From Bacillota bacterium (GTDB lineage Bacteria > Bacillota > UBA4882 > UBA10575): DNA of 64,000 nucleotides. Both the position numbers and the translations under genes were made by a program. The stretch's first letter is position 1. Each line of letters begins with the position of its first letter. Below are positions 33,074 to 45,325 of this stretch, piece after piece. The stretch covers positions 1 through 64,000 of the forward strand of contig JAAYHQ010000079.1 in NCBI GenBank assembly GCA_012727425.1, in the 5' to 3' direction. The notes beneath the pieces are model-generated. The model was not told the origin of the DNA. It ran no database searches and saw only the letters and a program-made list of their open reading frames with translations.

Positions 33074-34027
33074 GTGGGGACCTATTCACAACAGACGAAG
33101 GAAGAGCTGGCCCGGAAATACCCGGCGCAAAAATGTTGCGTTAAAGCGGAACTGGCGGCGATTGTCCGCGCTTGCGGCAGTCTGCATTTACGGGCCAACC
33201 ACTCATATATGGTAACGATCAGCAGCGAGAGCGCGGCTTTGATCCGGAAAACCCGTCTACTCCTGAAGAAATATTTCCAGCTTTCCGGAAGGATTATTGT
33301 CGAAGATAGCGGACGGTTTAACCGGCGCCGCTACCGTTTACAACTGATTGGGGCCCGGAACGTGAAGCGGGTCTTGGCTGAGCTGGAGATCTTGGCGGAC
33401 GGGATAAACAGTGGCATTCCGTCCACGTTGGTCCGGACCGATTGTTGCCGGGCGGCTTTTCTCCGGGGCGCTTTTTTGGCCCGCGGTTCGATCACCGATC
33501 CGCAGAAACAGAACTATCATTTGGAAATCACCACGGAAAATGAGGAGTTTGCTTTAGGTTTACATTACTTGATGAACCTGTGCGGATTCCGGGCGGGCAC
33601 GCACCAGCGGAAGGAATATACGGTCTACCTGAAGGGTGCCGAAACGATCGGCCGGTTTATCAGTTTCATTGGTGCCCATGGTGCCTTTTTGGCCATGGAA
33701 GAGGTGCGTGTGTTCAAAGAGATGCGGAATGAAGTCAACCGCCTGGTCAATTGTGAGACGGCCAATTTGGAGAAATCGGTGCGGGCGGGTTTGGAGCAAG
33801 TGGAGGTGATTAAGGCTTTAAAAGCTTGGAATGTGCTGGCCAAACTGCCAGCCAGTCTTCAGGAGATTGCCCGGCTCCGCCTGGAACATCCCGAAGCCAG
33901 CCTGCGGGAGCTGGGCGAGTTGGCCAATCCGCCCTTGAGCAAGTCGGCGGTGAACCACCGGATGCGGAAATTGTTAAAAATTGCCGAAACTTTTGTCGGC
34001 CGGGAGGAAATGAATTCTCCAGGATGA
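33074..34027 (+). CDS. whiA: DNA-binding protein WhiA
   Basis: A 317-residue protein. The N-terminal LAGLIDADG-like domain has TKEELARKYP and KCCVKAELAAIVRACGSL, with DCCRAAFLRGAFLARGSITDP and LEITTENEEFALGLHYLMNLCG. The C-terminal helix-turn-helix is SLRELGELANPPLSKSAVNHR. WhiA affects division and chromosome segregation in Firmicutes and sporulation in Streptomyces. GTG 33074 matches family N termini; the longer frame runs back into spmA. Confidence 0.94.
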   Translation: MGTYSQQTKEELARKYPAQKCCVKAELAAIVRACGSLHLRANHSYMVTISSESAALIRKTRLLLKKYFQLSGRIIVEDSGRFNRRRYRLQLIGARNVKRVLAELEILADGINSGIPSTLVRTDCCRAAFLRGAFLARGSITDPQKQNYHLEITTENEEFALGLHYLMNLCGFRAGTHQRKEYTVYLKGAETIGRFISFIGAHGAFLAMEEVRVFKEMRNEVNRLVNCETANLEKSVRAGLEQVEVIKALKAWNVLAKLPASLQEIARLRLEHPEASLRELGELANPPLSKSAVNHRMRKLLKIAETFVGREEMNSPG

Positions 34028-34108
34028 AGCATTATTGCGGGCTGAATTTAGCCTAAGCAAACGCGTTTTTCCGGCACCACCCAATTTTCTCCAATACTTA
34101 CGGTCAAG

Positions 34109-34137
34109 TTGTAAAAACTGTTAATGATAGTTATAGC
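34109..34137 (+). promoter_or_regulatory. Putative promoter of the glycolytic operon
   Basis: TTGTAA (34109-34114) and TATAGC (34132-34137) with a 17-base spacer. No CggR-type repressor gene is adjacent. Confidence 0.5.
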
Positions 34138-34167
34138 TTGATCGGGAGATAATTCCAGTAGTGATGA

Positions 34168-35274
<1,107 letters not shown>

Positions 35275-35320
35275 GTGTTTACACAAAAAACCCGAGAAAC
35301 AAGCAAGGAGTGGTGTGCAG

Positions 35321-36508
35321 ATGAAAAAGATGACGATCAAGGATCTCGAGGTGAAAGGGAAAAGGGTCTTAGTCCGGGTCGATTTCAACGTGCCGGTTGA
35401 CGACAACGGGCAAATCACCGATGACCGGCGGATTCAGGCGGCATTGCCGACCATCAACTATCTGGCCGAGCAAGGGGCGAAAGTAATCCTGGTCTCCCAT
35501 TTTGGCCGGCCGAAAGGGGTCGACGAAAAATACCGGATGGACAATATCGCCCAGCGCCTCCGGGAACTCAGTGGCCGGAAGGTGATCAAGGTCAACGACT
35601 GTATCGGCGAAGAACCGCAAAAAGCCGTGGCCGAAATGGCGGAAGGCGACATCATGCTCCTGGAGAACGTGCGCTTTTATAAAGAAGAGACCGCCAACGA
35701 TCCGGAGTTTGCCCGGAAATTGGCGGCCGTGGCCGATCTCTATGTGAACGACGCCTTTGGGACGGCCCACCGCGCGCACGCTTCGACTGCTGGGGTGACT
35801 GCCTACTTGAAGCCGGCCGCTGCTGGGTTCCTGATCGAAAAAGAACTGGAGATTATGGGTAAGGCCATCAGTGACCCCGAACGGCCTTTTGTGGCCATCT
35901 TGGGCGGGGCGAAAGTGGCCGATAAATTAGGAGTGATCACCAATCTCCTTAACAAGGTGGATACCTTGATCATTGGTGGCGGGATGGCTTATACTTTCTT
36001 AAAAGCGAAGGGGCTCGAGATTGGTAAATCCTTGGTTGACGAGGAAAAGATTGACTTTGCCCGGGAGATGATCGCCCAAGCAGAAGCGAAAGGGGTGCAA
36101 TTGTTGCTTCCGGTGGATGTGGTGGTGACCGACGACTTTAAGAACCCCACCACCCATCGGACGGTGGCGGCCGACGCGATCCCGGCGGATATGCAAGGAG
36201 TGGATATCGGGCCGGAGACGATCAAGCAGTTTGCGGCGGCGATCAAAGCGGCGAAGACGGTGGTTTGGAACGGGCCAATGGGTGTCTTTGAGAATCCCAC
36301 CTTCGCCGTGGGGACCAATGCCATTGCCGAAGCCATGGCGGAAGCCGACGCGACGACGATTGTCGGTGGCGGTGACTCGGCAGCGGCCGTCGAGCAACTG
36401 GGCTATGCGGAGAAGATGACCCATGTCTCAACCGGTGGCGGAGCCTCCCTGGAGTTCCTGGAAGGGAAAGTGCTTCCGGGGGTTGCTGCCCTGACCGATA
36501 AAGAATAA
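35321..36508 (+). CDS. pgk: Phosphoglycerate kinase
   Basis: A 395-residue enzyme that makes ATP from 1,3-bisphosphoglycerate. Motifs: [56 protein letters not shown] and [16 protein letters not shown] 35321 matches family N termini; GTG 35315 is closer to AAGGAG but less likely. The gap-pgk spacing is 46 bases. Confidence 0.97.
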   Translation: MKKMTIKDLEVKGKRVLVRVDFNVPVDDNGQITDDRRIQAALPTINYLAEQGAKVILVSHFGRPKGVDEKYRMDNIAQRLRELSGRKVIKVNDCIGEEPQKAVAEMAEGDIMLLENVRFYKEETANDPEFARKLAAVADLYVNDAFGTAHRAHASTAGVTAYLKPAAAGFLIEKELEIMGKAISDPERPFVAILGGAKVADKLGVITNLLNKVDTLIIGGGMAYTFLKAKGLEIGKSLVDEEKIDFAREMIAQAEAKGVQLLLPVDVVVTDDFKNPTTHRTVAADAIPADMQGVDIGPETIKQFAAAIKAAKTVVWNGPMGVFENPTFAVGTNAIAEAMAEADATTIVGGGDSAAAVEQLGYAEKMTHVSTGGGASLEFLEGKVLPGVAALTDKE

Positions 36509-36520
36509 GAGGTGGTAACG

Positions 36521-37267
36521 ATGAGAAAACCGATCATTGCAGGAAACTGGAAAATGTACAAGACCAACACTGAAGCAAAGGCATTGGTCAACGGCTTAAA
36601 AGAGAAAACGATGCCGGCCGCGGTGGAAGTGGTGCTTTGCCCGCCCTTTACCGCGCTGTCGACCGTGGCGGAGCTTCTGCGGGGCACCGAAATCGGCCTT
36701 GGGGCCCAAGATTTGTTCTGGGAGGACGAGGGGGCCTATACCGGGGAAGTGTCACCGGTAATGCTCAAGGAGTTGGGCTGCTCCTATGTGATTATCGGCC
36801 ATTCGGAGCGGCGGCAGTATTTTGGTGAAACCGACGAAACGGTGAACAAAAAGGTAAAAGCGGCCCTACGGCACGGCTTGAAACCCATCATCTGTGTGGG
36901 TGAAAGTTTACAGCAGCGGGAAGCCGGTGACACCAACGCGTTTGTCGCGGGGCAAGTGGAAAAAGCCCTGGACGGCTTGGCACCGGAGAGTATACCGCAG
37001 GTGGTCATTGCTTACGAGCCGATCTGGGCCATCGGCACCGGCCGTTCTTCCAGCGGGACCGATGCCAATCACGTGATTGGTTTGATTCGCCGGACGATCG
37101 CCAGCAAATTCCAGCCGTACTTGGCGGATCAGGTGCGGATCCAGTATGGCGGGAGTGTCAAGCCGGGGAACATTAAGGAATTTATGGACCAACCGGAGAT
37201 CGACGGTGCTTTGGTTGGCGGCGCCAGCTTGAAAGCGGAGGACTTTTACGGGATTATCTCCTACTAA
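36521..37267 (+). CDS. tpiA: Triosephosphate isomerase
   Basis: A 248-residue TIM-barrel enzyme. It starts [14 protein letters not shown], with the active-site His in [11 protein letters not shown], the Glu in [12 protein letters not shown], and the phosphate-binding [11 protein letters not shown] and [13 protein letters not shown] 36521 follows AGAGGTGG. Part of the glycolytic operon. Confidence 0.97.
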   Translation: MRKPIIAGNWKMYKTNTEAKALVNGLKEKTMPAAVEVVLCPPFTALSTVAELLRGTEIGLGAQDLFWEDEGAYTGEVSPVMLKELGCSYVIIGHSERRQYFGETDETVNKKVKAALRHGLKPIICVGESLQQREAGDTNAFVAGQVEKALDGLAPESIPQVVIAYEPIWAIGTGRSSSGTDANHVIGLIRRTIASKFQPYLADQVRIQYGGSVKPGNIKEFMDQPEIDGALVGGASLKAEDFYGIISY

Positions 37268-37313
37268 GAATGGAGTAAGGCAAGTTAGGCAGCGTGGAAC
37301 GGAGAGATGAAAG

Positions 37314-38864
37314 ATGGAACTGAAATACAGACCGGTTGGCTTGATTATTTTGGATGGGTGGGGTCACAATCCCGACCCCACCTATAATGCGATTAAAGCG
37401 GCCCGGACCCCCTTTTTGGACCGGATGACTGCGGAAAACCCCCATGCCTTGGTTGAAACTTCCGGGGAAGCGGTCGGTCTGCCGGCCGGCCAGATGGGCA
37501 CCTCGGAAGTGGGTCACCTGAACATGGGGGCCGGCCGGATCGTCTACCAAAGTCTGGTCCGGATCAGTAAAGCGCTGAAGAACGGCGAAGTTAAACAAAA
37601 CCCGGTCTTTTCCGAACTCATCCAATACCTGGTGGACAACGAAAAACCACTGCATTTCATGGGGTTGGTCTCGCCCGGTGGGGTCCACAGCCACACGGAG
37701 CATTTGTACGCCTTTATCCGGTTGGCGGTGGAAATGGGCGTGAAAGATATTTATGTCCACGCGTTTCTTGATGGCCGTGATACCCCGCCGGCCAGCGCCA
37801 AGGAGTATTTGGCAGAGCTGGAAGCGGAGCTGCAAAAGATCGGGGCCGGGCGGATTGCAACTGTAGCGGGCCGGTATTATGCGATGGACCGGGATAAACG
37901 GTGGGAACGGGTGGAAAAAGCCTATGCCGCCATGGTGGACGGCGAAGGGGAAAGGGCCCCAAATGCGCTGGCGGCGGTGGAAGCATCGTACCAAAAGGGT
38001 ATCTATGATGAGTTTGTGGTGCCGACCGTGATTGAAAACGACGGCAAACCGGTGGTGACCATTCAACCCGGCGACGGAGTGATCTTTTTCAATTTCCGTC
38101 CCGACCGGGCCCGGGAGATCACCAGGGCCTTTGTGGTTGAAGACTTTGCCGAGTTTCCACGGAAAAAAGGCTTTCTGGGTACGCGCTTTGTCTGTTTGAC
38201 CCAATACGATGAGGAACTGGACGTTCCGCTGCTTTTCCCACCGGAGGAAGCGATGGAGAACATCCTCGGGAAATACCTCAGTGCGCTGGGGCTGAAACAG
38301 CTCCGGATCGCGGAGACCGAGAAATACGCCCATGTAACTTACTTTTTTAACGGCGGGGAAGAGGTTCCCTTCCCCGGGGAAGAACGGATCCTGATCCCCT
38401 CGCCGAAAGTGGCGACTTATGACTTAAAACCGGAGATGAGTGCCGTGGAGGTTACCGACCGGGTCCTGACCGAGATTGCCGCTGACCGCTTTGATGTGAT
38501 TATTATGAACTACGCCAACGGCGATATGGTTGGTCATACCGGGGTTTGGGAGGCGGCGGTGAAAGCGGCGGAGACGGTCGACGCCTGTCTCGCACGGGTG
38601 GTCCCGGCGATCCTGGAAAAGGGCGGGGTGGTGCTGATCACGGCCGACCACGGGAACGCTGAGTTAATGGTGGATCCCGTGACGAAAGAGCCCTGGACCG
38701 CTCATACCACCTTCCCGACGCCGGTGATCCTCATTGGCTACGAAGAGAGATGCCGGTTAAAGAACGGGATTTTGGCGGATATCGCCCCGACCGTGCTTGA
38801 GCTTCTGGGTCTGCCCAAGCCGCCGGAGATGACGGGCAACTCTTTAATTGAACACCTGCCCTAA
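37314..38864 (+). CDS. gpmI: 2,3-bisphosphoglycerate-independent phosphoglycerate mutase
   Basis: A 516-residue manganese enzyme that converts 3- to 2-phosphoglycerate. It has [12 protein letters not shown], the phosphoserine motif [41 protein letters not shown] and the metal ligands in [12 protein letters not shown] and TADHGNAE. The ATG follows GGAGAG. The cofactor-independent type is the usual one in Firmicutes glycolytic operons. Confidence 0.97.
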   Translation: MELKYRPVGLIILDGWGHNPDPTYNAIKAARTPFLDRMTAENPHALVETSGEAVGLPAGQMGTSEVGHLNMGAGRIVYQSLVRISKALKNGEVKQNPVFSELIQYLVDNEKPLHFMGLVSPGGVHSHTEHLYAFIRLAVEMGVKDIYVHAFLDGRDTPPASAKEYLAELEAELQKIGAGRIATVAGRYYAMDRDKRWERVEKAYAAMVDGEGERAPNALAAVEASYQKGIYDEFVVPTVIENDGKPVVTIQPGDGVIFFNFRPDRAREITRAFVVEDFAEFPRKKGFLGTRFVCLTQYDEELDVPLLFPPEEAMENILGKYLSALGLKQLRIAETEKYAHVTYFFNGGEEVPFPGEERILIPSPKVATYDLKPEMSAVEVTDRVLTEIAADRFDVIIMNYANGDMVGHTGVWEAAVKAAETVDACLARVVPAILEKGGVVLITADHGNAELMVDPVTKEPWTAHTTFPTPVILIGYEERCRLKNGILADIAPTVLELLGLPKPPEMTGNSLIEHLP

Positions 38865-40235
<1,371 letters not shown>

Positions 40236-40258
40236 ACGGAAACGGTGGGACGGAGATG

Positions 40259-40291
40259 GTACGGAAGGTTGACTGGACCAACCTTCCGTAC
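40259..40291 (+). other. Perfect 13-bp hairpin downstream of eno
   Basis: Bases 40259-40271 pair perfectly with 40279-40291 around a 7-base loop. No T run follows, so it is not a classical terminator. It may protect the 3' end of the glycolytic mRNA or permit partial read-through into secG. Confidence 0.6.
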
Positions 40292-40388
40292 GGCTTAAAA
40301 AGCGGCATGACAAAAATCGCCCACAGCCCTTGTTAAGGGTGGACAACTTTGATACAATAAGAACAGCAACCCAGCAGGGGGTGAAGAT

Positions 40389-40604
40389 GTGAATATCTTT
40401 TCGGTCCTTTTATTGATTGTTTCCTTGGCTTTGATTGTCCTAATTACGATTCTGCCGAGCAAAGAAGAGGGTTTGGGGGCATTGGGTGGCGGGTCCTCCC
40501 GGTTTTTTGGTAAAAACAAAGGGTTGGAAGCACTCCTGACCAAAATAACGGCCGGATTAGGGGTGGCTTTTTTCCTGTTGGCGATCATTGCCAACCTGGT
40601 TTAA
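40389..40604 (+). CDS. secG: Preprotein translocase subunit SecG
   Basis: A 71-residue membrane protein with two hydrophobic helices (about 4-21 and 50-69) linked by a Gly-rich loop (GLGALGGGSSRFFGKNKG), the SecG pattern. SecG assists the SecYEG channel. GGGGGTGAAGAT precedes the GTG. Its position after eno is the standard Firmicutes order; the usual rnr gene is missing between secG and smpB. Confidence 0.93.
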   Translation: MNIFSVLLLIVSLALIVLITILPSKEEGLGALGGGSSRFFGKNKGLEALLTKITAGLGVAFFLLAIIANLV

Positions 40605-40624
40605 CTCCCGAAGGGGAGTTTTTT
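40603..40624 (+). terminator. Terminator of secG
   Basis: AACTCCC (40603-40609) pairs with GGGAGTT (40614-40620), followed by a T run to 40624. Between it and the MCP gene (about 200 bases) is a palindrome ACCATTG-C-CAATGGT near 40711; no other gene is seen. Confidence 0.85.
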
Positions 40625-40828
40625 CGTGTCCCAACGGTAGTTCCAATCGGGATCTTTGCCCGAGAAATAAGGCGTTAAACGGAAATGGTGGTTGTTGAGG
40701 GCAATGAAGACCATTGCCAATGGTGGTTTCATCCACTTTCCACGCGGAGGAAGCAGGATAAAACTACCCCGACGTAGAATACAAACATAGTTCCGGGAGA
40801 GTATTTAGGCCACAGGGAGGGGTTCCTT

Positions 40829-42319
40829 TTGGAATTTATTAGTATAAAAAGACGCCTATTACTTTGGCTTATTCCATCGTTGGTTATAGTGCTTCTGCTC
40901 AGTAATCTCTTGGGAAATCTAATCTCCAGCATCTTTTTTCGTATTCTCCTCAATTTGCTGATGGTTGTGGGGTACTATAAATTAGCAGAAGGGTTTTTTA
41001 ACCAAGGGGTACTTAAACCAATTTATCAGATCAACAAAGTCGCCGAGGAAGTCGCCGAGAACAACTTGAGTAATGAAGTCGAGGTTCTGACCCGTGACGA
41101 GTTTGCTGTTCTCGGTCATAATATCAACCGTATGCTTGAAAACCTCCGTCGTATTCTCCAAGAAAACTTGGAAGCGGCGGAGAAATTAACGTTGGCGGCT
41201 CATGATATGTCGACCATGGCGGAACAGGCGAATCTTTCCTCGCAAGAAGTGACGCGCTCAATCGACGTCATTGCGCAGGGGACCGAAGAACAGTCCCACC
41301 ATGTGAAACAATCATCCCTGGCCGCTCAACAGATGGCGTCAACCGCTCAAGAAGTGGCCGCTGAATCACAAAAAGCGGCTTCCTTTTCAAGTAAAGCTTC
41401 CGAGCGGGCGAAAGCCGGCGGTGAAATCATTCAGACCGTACGGGCCAAAATTCTCCAACTCAAAGAGACGGTTGACTCATCGGCCGATACCGTTCGCCGT
41501 CTCGGACAGCGTTCGCAGGAGATCGGGAAGATTACCGACGTGATCCGGGGGATCTCCCGCCAAACCAACCTTCTGGCTTTGAATGCCGCCATTGAAGCGG
41601 CCCGGGCCGGGGAGCACGGACGCGGTTTCTCTGTGGTGGCTGATGAAGTTCGGGCGCTGGCTGAGCAAACCACCCAATCAACCGGCCAAATTGTGGAAAT
41701 GATCGATGAGATTCAGAAAGAAACCCAAGCGGCCGTTGCGGCCATGGAGCTGGGGAAAAACGTCGTTGATGAAGGCGCCGCTTTAGCTATTCAGGCCAAT
41801 GAAGCCTTCACTGAAATTGTGAACGCCGTTACCGAAACCGTCCAGACGATCCAGGAGATTGCCGCCGCTTCACAGGAACAGGCGGCCAGTAGTGAAGAGA
41901 TGACCAGCACGATGACGGGTATGGAGGAGATTGCCCAGCGGAACGCCAACGCGGCCCAACTGGTGGCCTCCGCGACCGAACAACAAAGGGCCGTTATGGA
42001 ACAGTTGGCCAAATCCTCCAGCGCTTTGGTGGAGATGGCGGAGCACTTAACTTCGATGGTGGGCCGGTTTAAGGTCAGTTCCGACTTCCAACGTTGCTGG
42101 CGGGTCCATGATTGTAACTGGGTTGATTGCCCGGCCTACCAATCGAAAGAGGAAAAATGCTGGTTGATTCCCAACACCTTACAGCGTTGTGGCATTCCCG
42201 CCGGGTCGGTGGAGGAGAAACGTGCCACGTGCCACCAGTGCGAAGTCTTTAAGATTAACACCCAGACTCTGGAGCGGACAAGCCATAAACGGCAGTTGTC
42301 CGAAGATGAGGAAGGTTAA
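40829..42319 (+). CDS. Methyl-accepting chemotaxis protein with C-terminal two-CW Cys-rich domain
   Basis: A 496-residue protein. Hydrophobic segments at about 10-52 are followed by HAMP (about 55-105) and a long MCP signalling coiled coil, whose hairpin tip is IRGISRQTNLLALNAAIEAA near residue 245. There is no periplasmic sensor domain. The C terminus (about 415-480) has CWRVHDCNWVDCPAY, KCWLIPNTLQRCG and CHQCEVF: two CW pairs among seven or more Cys. This two-CW domain is likely a metal, heme or redox sensor in the cytosol. The start is TTG behind GGAGGGG. Confidence 0.9.
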   Translation: MEFISIKRRLLLWLIPSLVIVLLLSNLLGNLISSIFFRILLNLLMVVGYYKLAEGFFNQGVLKPIYQINKVAEEVAENNLSNEVEVLTRDEFAVLGHNINRMLENLRRILQENLEAAEKLTLAAHDMSTMAEQANLSSQEVTRSIDVIAQGTEEQSHHVKQSSLAAQQMASTAQEVAAESQKAASFSSKASERAKAGGEIIQTVRAKILQLKETVDSSADTVRRLGQRSQEIGKITDVIRGISRQTNLLALNAAIEAARAGEHGRGFSVVADEVRALAEQTTQSTGQIVEMIDEIQKETQAAVAAMELGKNVVDEGAALAIQANEAFTEIVNAVTETVQTIQEIAAASQEQAASSEEMTSTMTGMEEIAQRNANAAQLVASATEQQRAVMEQLAKSSSALVEMAEHLTSMVGRFKVSSDFQRCWRVHDCNWVDCPAYQSKEEKCWLIPNTLQRCGIPAGSVEEKRATCHQCEVFKINTQTLERTSHKRQLSEDEEG

Positions 42320-42344
42320 GGAAAAGCAATGAGGTCTAAAAAGC

Positions 42345-42374
42345 GAAGCCAGTGTTATACTGGCTTCCTCTTAT
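42345..42374 (+). terminator. Terminator-like hairpin after the MCP gene
   Basis: GAAGCCAGT (42345-42353) pairs perfectly with ACTGGCTTC (42359-42367), loop GTTAT, followed by CTCTTAT. The T tract is weak. Confidence 0.6.
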
Positions 42375-42484
42375 GCCTGTGGTTCAACGGCACAACAATA
42401 GGAGGTGATGGTTAAAGCAAAGGTGATTTTCGCTCAGTTTTCCGGTGCTGAAAGGAGAAATAATCAAGAAAGGGGATGCGTACG

Positions 42485-43684
42485 ATGAATATATTGGTGC
42501 TCAACAGTGGTAGCTCTTCGCTGAAGTATAAACTTTTTTCCGCCGCAAAAGAGGAAGTATTAGCCTTCGGATTGGTTGAAAGGATCGGGATGCCGGGCGG
42601 ACTGGGCAAGATCACCCACCATGTTCAAGGTAAAGGGAAATACGAGGCAGAAAAGGAGATCTCCAACCACCAACAGGGTTTACAGCTGGTTTTAGATCTG
42701 CTCACCGATGAGCAGTGGGGTGTACTGAGTGACCTCAAGGAGATCGACGGTGTCGGACACCGAGTTCTGCATGGTGGTGAGTACTTTAAGGAATCAATCC
42801 TGGTAACGTCCGAGGAAATACGGAAGATGGAGGAATTGATTGAGCTGGGTCCCTTACACATGCCGGCCAACCTGATGGGAATCAAGGCGTGTGCTGAATT
42901 AATGCCCGGCGTTCCCCAAGTTGCGGTCTTCGATACCTCTTTCCACCAAACGATGCCGAAGAAGGCTTATCTCTACGCTCTTCCTTATGAAATATATGAA
43001 AAACACCGGGTGCGTCGGTATGGCTTCCACGGTACTTCCCACCGCTATGTGTCAGCCCAAGCGGCGAAGTTGCTGGGGTGCCCCTTGGATAGTTTAAAGA
43101 TGATCACCGCCCATCTCGGCAACGGGAGTAGCCTTGCCGCCATTGATGGGGGGAAAGTTATTGATACGTCGATGGGTTTAACGCCCCTTGAGGGCTTGGT
43201 GATGGGGACCAGATCCGGTGACCTTGATCCGGCCATCGTACCGTTCATCGGGAGCAAGTTAAACCTGACTCCGGAAGAGGCCGATGAGTTTTTGAACAAG
43301 AAAAGTGGCTTTGTGGGGATGACCGGGTACTCGGATATGCGTGATATTCAGCGGGAACGCAAAGCAGGTAATCCGCGCGCCCAGGAAGCTTACGATCTGT
43401 TTATTTATCGGATCACCAAGTACATCGGGGCTTACATGGTGGCTTTAAAAGGCCTTGACGTGCTGGTCTTTACCGCCGGAATTGGTGAAAACGACTGGCA
43501 AACCCGGGCCGACATCTGCCGGGAACTGGAGTTCCTCGGGGTTAAACTGGATTATGCCAAAAATCAGCAGCTGCGTGGGGAAGAAGCCATTTTAAGCCTG
43601 CCCGAGTCAAAAGTTAAGGTCTTACTGATCCCGACCAATGAGGAATTGGTGATTGCTAGGGACACGATGGCCCTGATTTCGTAA
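42485..43684 (+). CDS. ackA: Acetate kinase
   Basis: A 399-residue ASKHA-fold kinase that makes ATP and acetate from acetyl phosphate. It starts NILVLNSGSSSLKYKLF, with VGHRVLHGGE, FDTSFHQTMP, RRYGFHGTSHRYVS, HLGNGSSLAAI, MGTRSGDLDPAI and FTAGIGEND. No phosphotransacetylase gene is adjacent. ATG 42485 is preferred over 42476 by spacing from GAAAGGGG. Supports acetate-forming fermentation. Confidence 0.97.
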   Translation: MNILVLNSGSSSLKYKLFSAAKEEVLAFGLVERIGMPGGLGKITHHVQGKGKYEAEKEISNHQQGLQLVLDLLTDEQWGVLSDLKEIDGVGHRVLHGGEYFKESILVTSEEIRKMEELIELGPLHMPANLMGIKACAELMPGVPQVAVFDTSFHQTMPKKAYLYALPYEIYEKHRVRRYGFHGTSHRYVSAQAAKLLGCPLDSLKMITAHLGNGSSLAAIDGGKVIDTSMGLTPLEGLVMGTRSGDLDPAIVPFIGSKLNLTPEEADEFLNKKSGFVGMTGYSDMRDIQRERKAGNPRAQEAYDLFIYRITKYIGAYMVALKGLDVLVFTAGIGENDWQTRADICRELEFLGVKLDYAKNQQLRGEEAILSLPESKVKVLLIPTNEELVIARDTMALIS

Positions 43685-43698
43685 ACAACTCCTATTTC

Positions 43699-43727
43699 TT
43701 GACATCTGCGACGGACCCGGATATAAT
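43699..43727 (+). promoter_or_regulatory. Consensus promoter of smpB
   Basis: TTGACA (43699-43704) and TATAAT (43722-43727) with a 17-base spacer, a perfect sigma-A site. Confidence 0.9.
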
Positions 43728-43758
43728 GTAAGATGACGACTTTGAGGAGTTGGCACTT

Positions 43759-44220
43759 TTGGAGATCAGGAAAATTGCCACCAATCGTCGGGCCCGACAC
43801 GAATACTTTATTGAGGAGACGATCGAAGCAGGAATAGTTTTAACGGGGACCGAGGTGAAGGCGTTACGACTTGGGAAGGGAAACCTTAATGACAGTTATG
43901 CACAGATTAAAGCGGAGGAAGTCTTTCTTTACAACTGTCATATCAGCCCATATGAATATGGGAACCGGTTTAACCATGATCCTTTGCGTCCCCGCAAACT
44001 GCTTTTGCATAAGGCGGAGATTCGAAAATTAGCGGCGAAAATTAAAGAAAAGGGTTATACTTTGGTCCCGCTCAGCATGTATTTTGACCGTAAGAACCGG
44101 GTTAAGGTCGAGTTGGCGTTGGCCAAAGGTAAGAAACTCTACGATAAACGCCATGACCTTGCCAAGCGGGATGCGGCACGGGAAATGGCCAGAGCGTTAA
44201 AGGGAAAACCTGAATATTAG
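43759..44220 (+). CDS. smpB: SsrA-binding protein SmpB
   Basis: A 153-residue tmRNA-binding protein with [41 protein letters not shown] and a basic tail ([20 protein letters not shown]). It delivers tmRNA to stalled ribosomes. TTG 43759 is preferred because GAGGAG ends 9 bases upstream; TTG 43750 abuts it. The ssrA RNA follows directly. Confidence 0.96.
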   Translation: MEIRKIATNRRARHEYFIEETIEAGIVLTGTEVKALRLGKGNLNDSYAQIKAEEVFLYNCHISPYEYGNRFNHDPLRPRKLLLHKAEIRKLAAKIKEKGYTLVPLSMYFDRKNRVKVELALAKGKKLYDKRHDLAKRDAAREMARALKGKPEY

Positions 44221-44252
44221 GGGTCTTGGCGGTTATGCGGCCGCAAGGCGAT

Positions 44253-44282
44253 TTGCCAAAACCCAGTGTCTTGCGGTATAAT
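44253..44282 (+). promoter_or_regulatory. Promoter of ssrA
   Basis: TTGCCA (44253-44258) and TATAAT (44277-44282) with an 18-base spacer, 24 bases before the mature tmRNA 5' end. Confidence 0.75.
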
Positions 44283-44305
44283 TAAGGAGAGACCAATAAC
44301 CCACT

Positions 44306-44655
44306 GGGGGCGACTGGTTTCGACGGGGAGTATGATGACAGGGGTAGCGGGTCGAGGTGCTGTGGCCTCGTTAAACTGCAGCAAGCACAATAAGTGCCGA
44401 TAACAATCTCGCTTTAGCTGCTTAATTTAAAGCAGCCGTCCAATCCGGACTTAACCTGGGAGTCCGGCACGGGCGTCACTTAAACCAGGTTGCTCACCGG
44501 CCAATTCTCGGAGGCCGGTGCTAAGACCATCGAGATAGTCGTAGTCCAGTTTGTCCGTAGACGGGACCACGGCGAAAATAAAATACGGACTGCACCCGGA
44601 GAGACTCCTGTGGTCATCTTTTCGGACGGGGGTTCGATTCCCCCCGCCTCCACCA
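44306..44655 (+). ncRNA. ssrA: Transfer-messenger RNA (tmRNA)
   Basis: The 5' end GGGGGCGACTGGTTTCGACG and the 3' end GTTCGATTCCCCCCGCCTCCACCA are diagnostic. The acceptor stem GGGGGCG pairs with CGCCTCC (one wobble). The tag frame begins at a GCA after GTTAAACT near 44371 and reads to a TAA; the predicted tag is AASTISADNNLALAA, ending with the usual ALAA degron. The internal pseudoknot region follows. It works with SmpB, encoded just upstream. Confidence 0.97.
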
Positions 44656-44790
44656 TTAAAACGTGCAACTAGGTAAAGCCACCAGGGCTTTGAGAAAGAA
44701 AAGATAAACAAGATTACCACCAAAAGATCTACCGGTGTCACCGTTAACTGGCAGGCAGTACTCGCAATTAACCGTAGGAAAGGAGACGTT

Positions 44791-44988
44791 GTGCTGATGA
44801 ACCATGCGATATCTTCGGCGATTGGCGAAATCCTGGAAGCCCAGGGTACTTCCCTGTCGGCGGCTGAAGTGATCGCCAAACTCAAGGAACGTTTTTCTGA
44901 TGCTGAGTTGGATGAGTTTTATAAAGCTTTGAATTTTAGCAGTCTTGAACAAGCAGTCCAAGCGATAATCAATGACATCAAAGGATAA
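44791..44988 (+). CDS. Small hypothetical protein (65 residues)
   Basis: A soluble, acidic, helix-rich protein (ISSAIGEILEAQGTSLSAAE, ELDEFYKALNFSSLEQAV) with no signal peptide or membrane segment. GGAG lies 5 bases before the GTG and 11 before an in-frame ATG (44797). It has its own terminator, which supports expression. The family was not recognised. Confidence 0.6.
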   Translation: MLMNHAISSAIGEILEAQGTSLSAAEVIAKLKERFSDAELDEFYKALNFSSLEQAVQAIINDIKG

Positions 44989-45010
44989 CCCCGTACGGGG
45001 TTGTTTTTTT
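44987..45010 (+). terminator. Terminator of the small ORF
   Basis: AACCCC (44987-44992) pairs with GGGGTT (44997-45002), loop GTAC, followed by a long T run. Confidence 0.88.
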
Positions 45011-45069
45011 TTACCTTTTTGTTGCTTCCGGGCAAAGTGAAATTAACTGTGTCTTGCTACAATAAAGAC

Positions 45070-45252
45070 AGACAAACAAACAACCTTTTTTCATTTTCCT
45101 CCTTAATTTATAACACGGGGTTTGTCCACATAACCCGTAATGGCCGAGTAAGCGGGGGCTTTATACCCGCTGACGATGTGGAGCTTTAAACTTGAGCCGG
45201 TCTTAGGTTCTAAGGCCGGAAAAGAAACAGCGCCGAACGGCGCTATTTTTTT
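45070..45252 (+). ncRNA. Unassigned structured RNA with pseudoknot and terminator
   Basis: The 360 bases between the small ORF and the convergent chromate transporter have no protein gene. ACGGG (45115-45119) pairs with CCCGT (45134-45138). Its loop, TCCACAT (45125-45131), is complementary to ATGTGGA (45176-45182), giving a pseudoknot that encloses a hairpin AGCGGG/CCCGCT (45151-45171). A perfect 10-bp hairpin (45197-45206 with 45210-45219) and an intrinsic terminator AGCGCCG/CGGCGCT (45229-45244, then seven T) follow. A TACAAT at 45058-45063 may be its -10. No plus-strand gene lies downstream, so a stand-alone RNA is more likely than a riboswitch. Confidence 0.5.
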
Positions 45253-45325
45253 CAGTGATGGGAACAAACAAGGATAGAAAACGTTATCCCTTATATCACC
45301 TCCTTTTTATATATATTCCTCTCTT

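Noticed and set aside
44451..44885. Minus-strand frames across the tmRNA, one containing GGIEPPSEK
   Set aside because: These lie on the complement of ssrA. The EAGGIEPPS-type peptide is the well-known false protein read from tmRNA/tRNA 3' ends.
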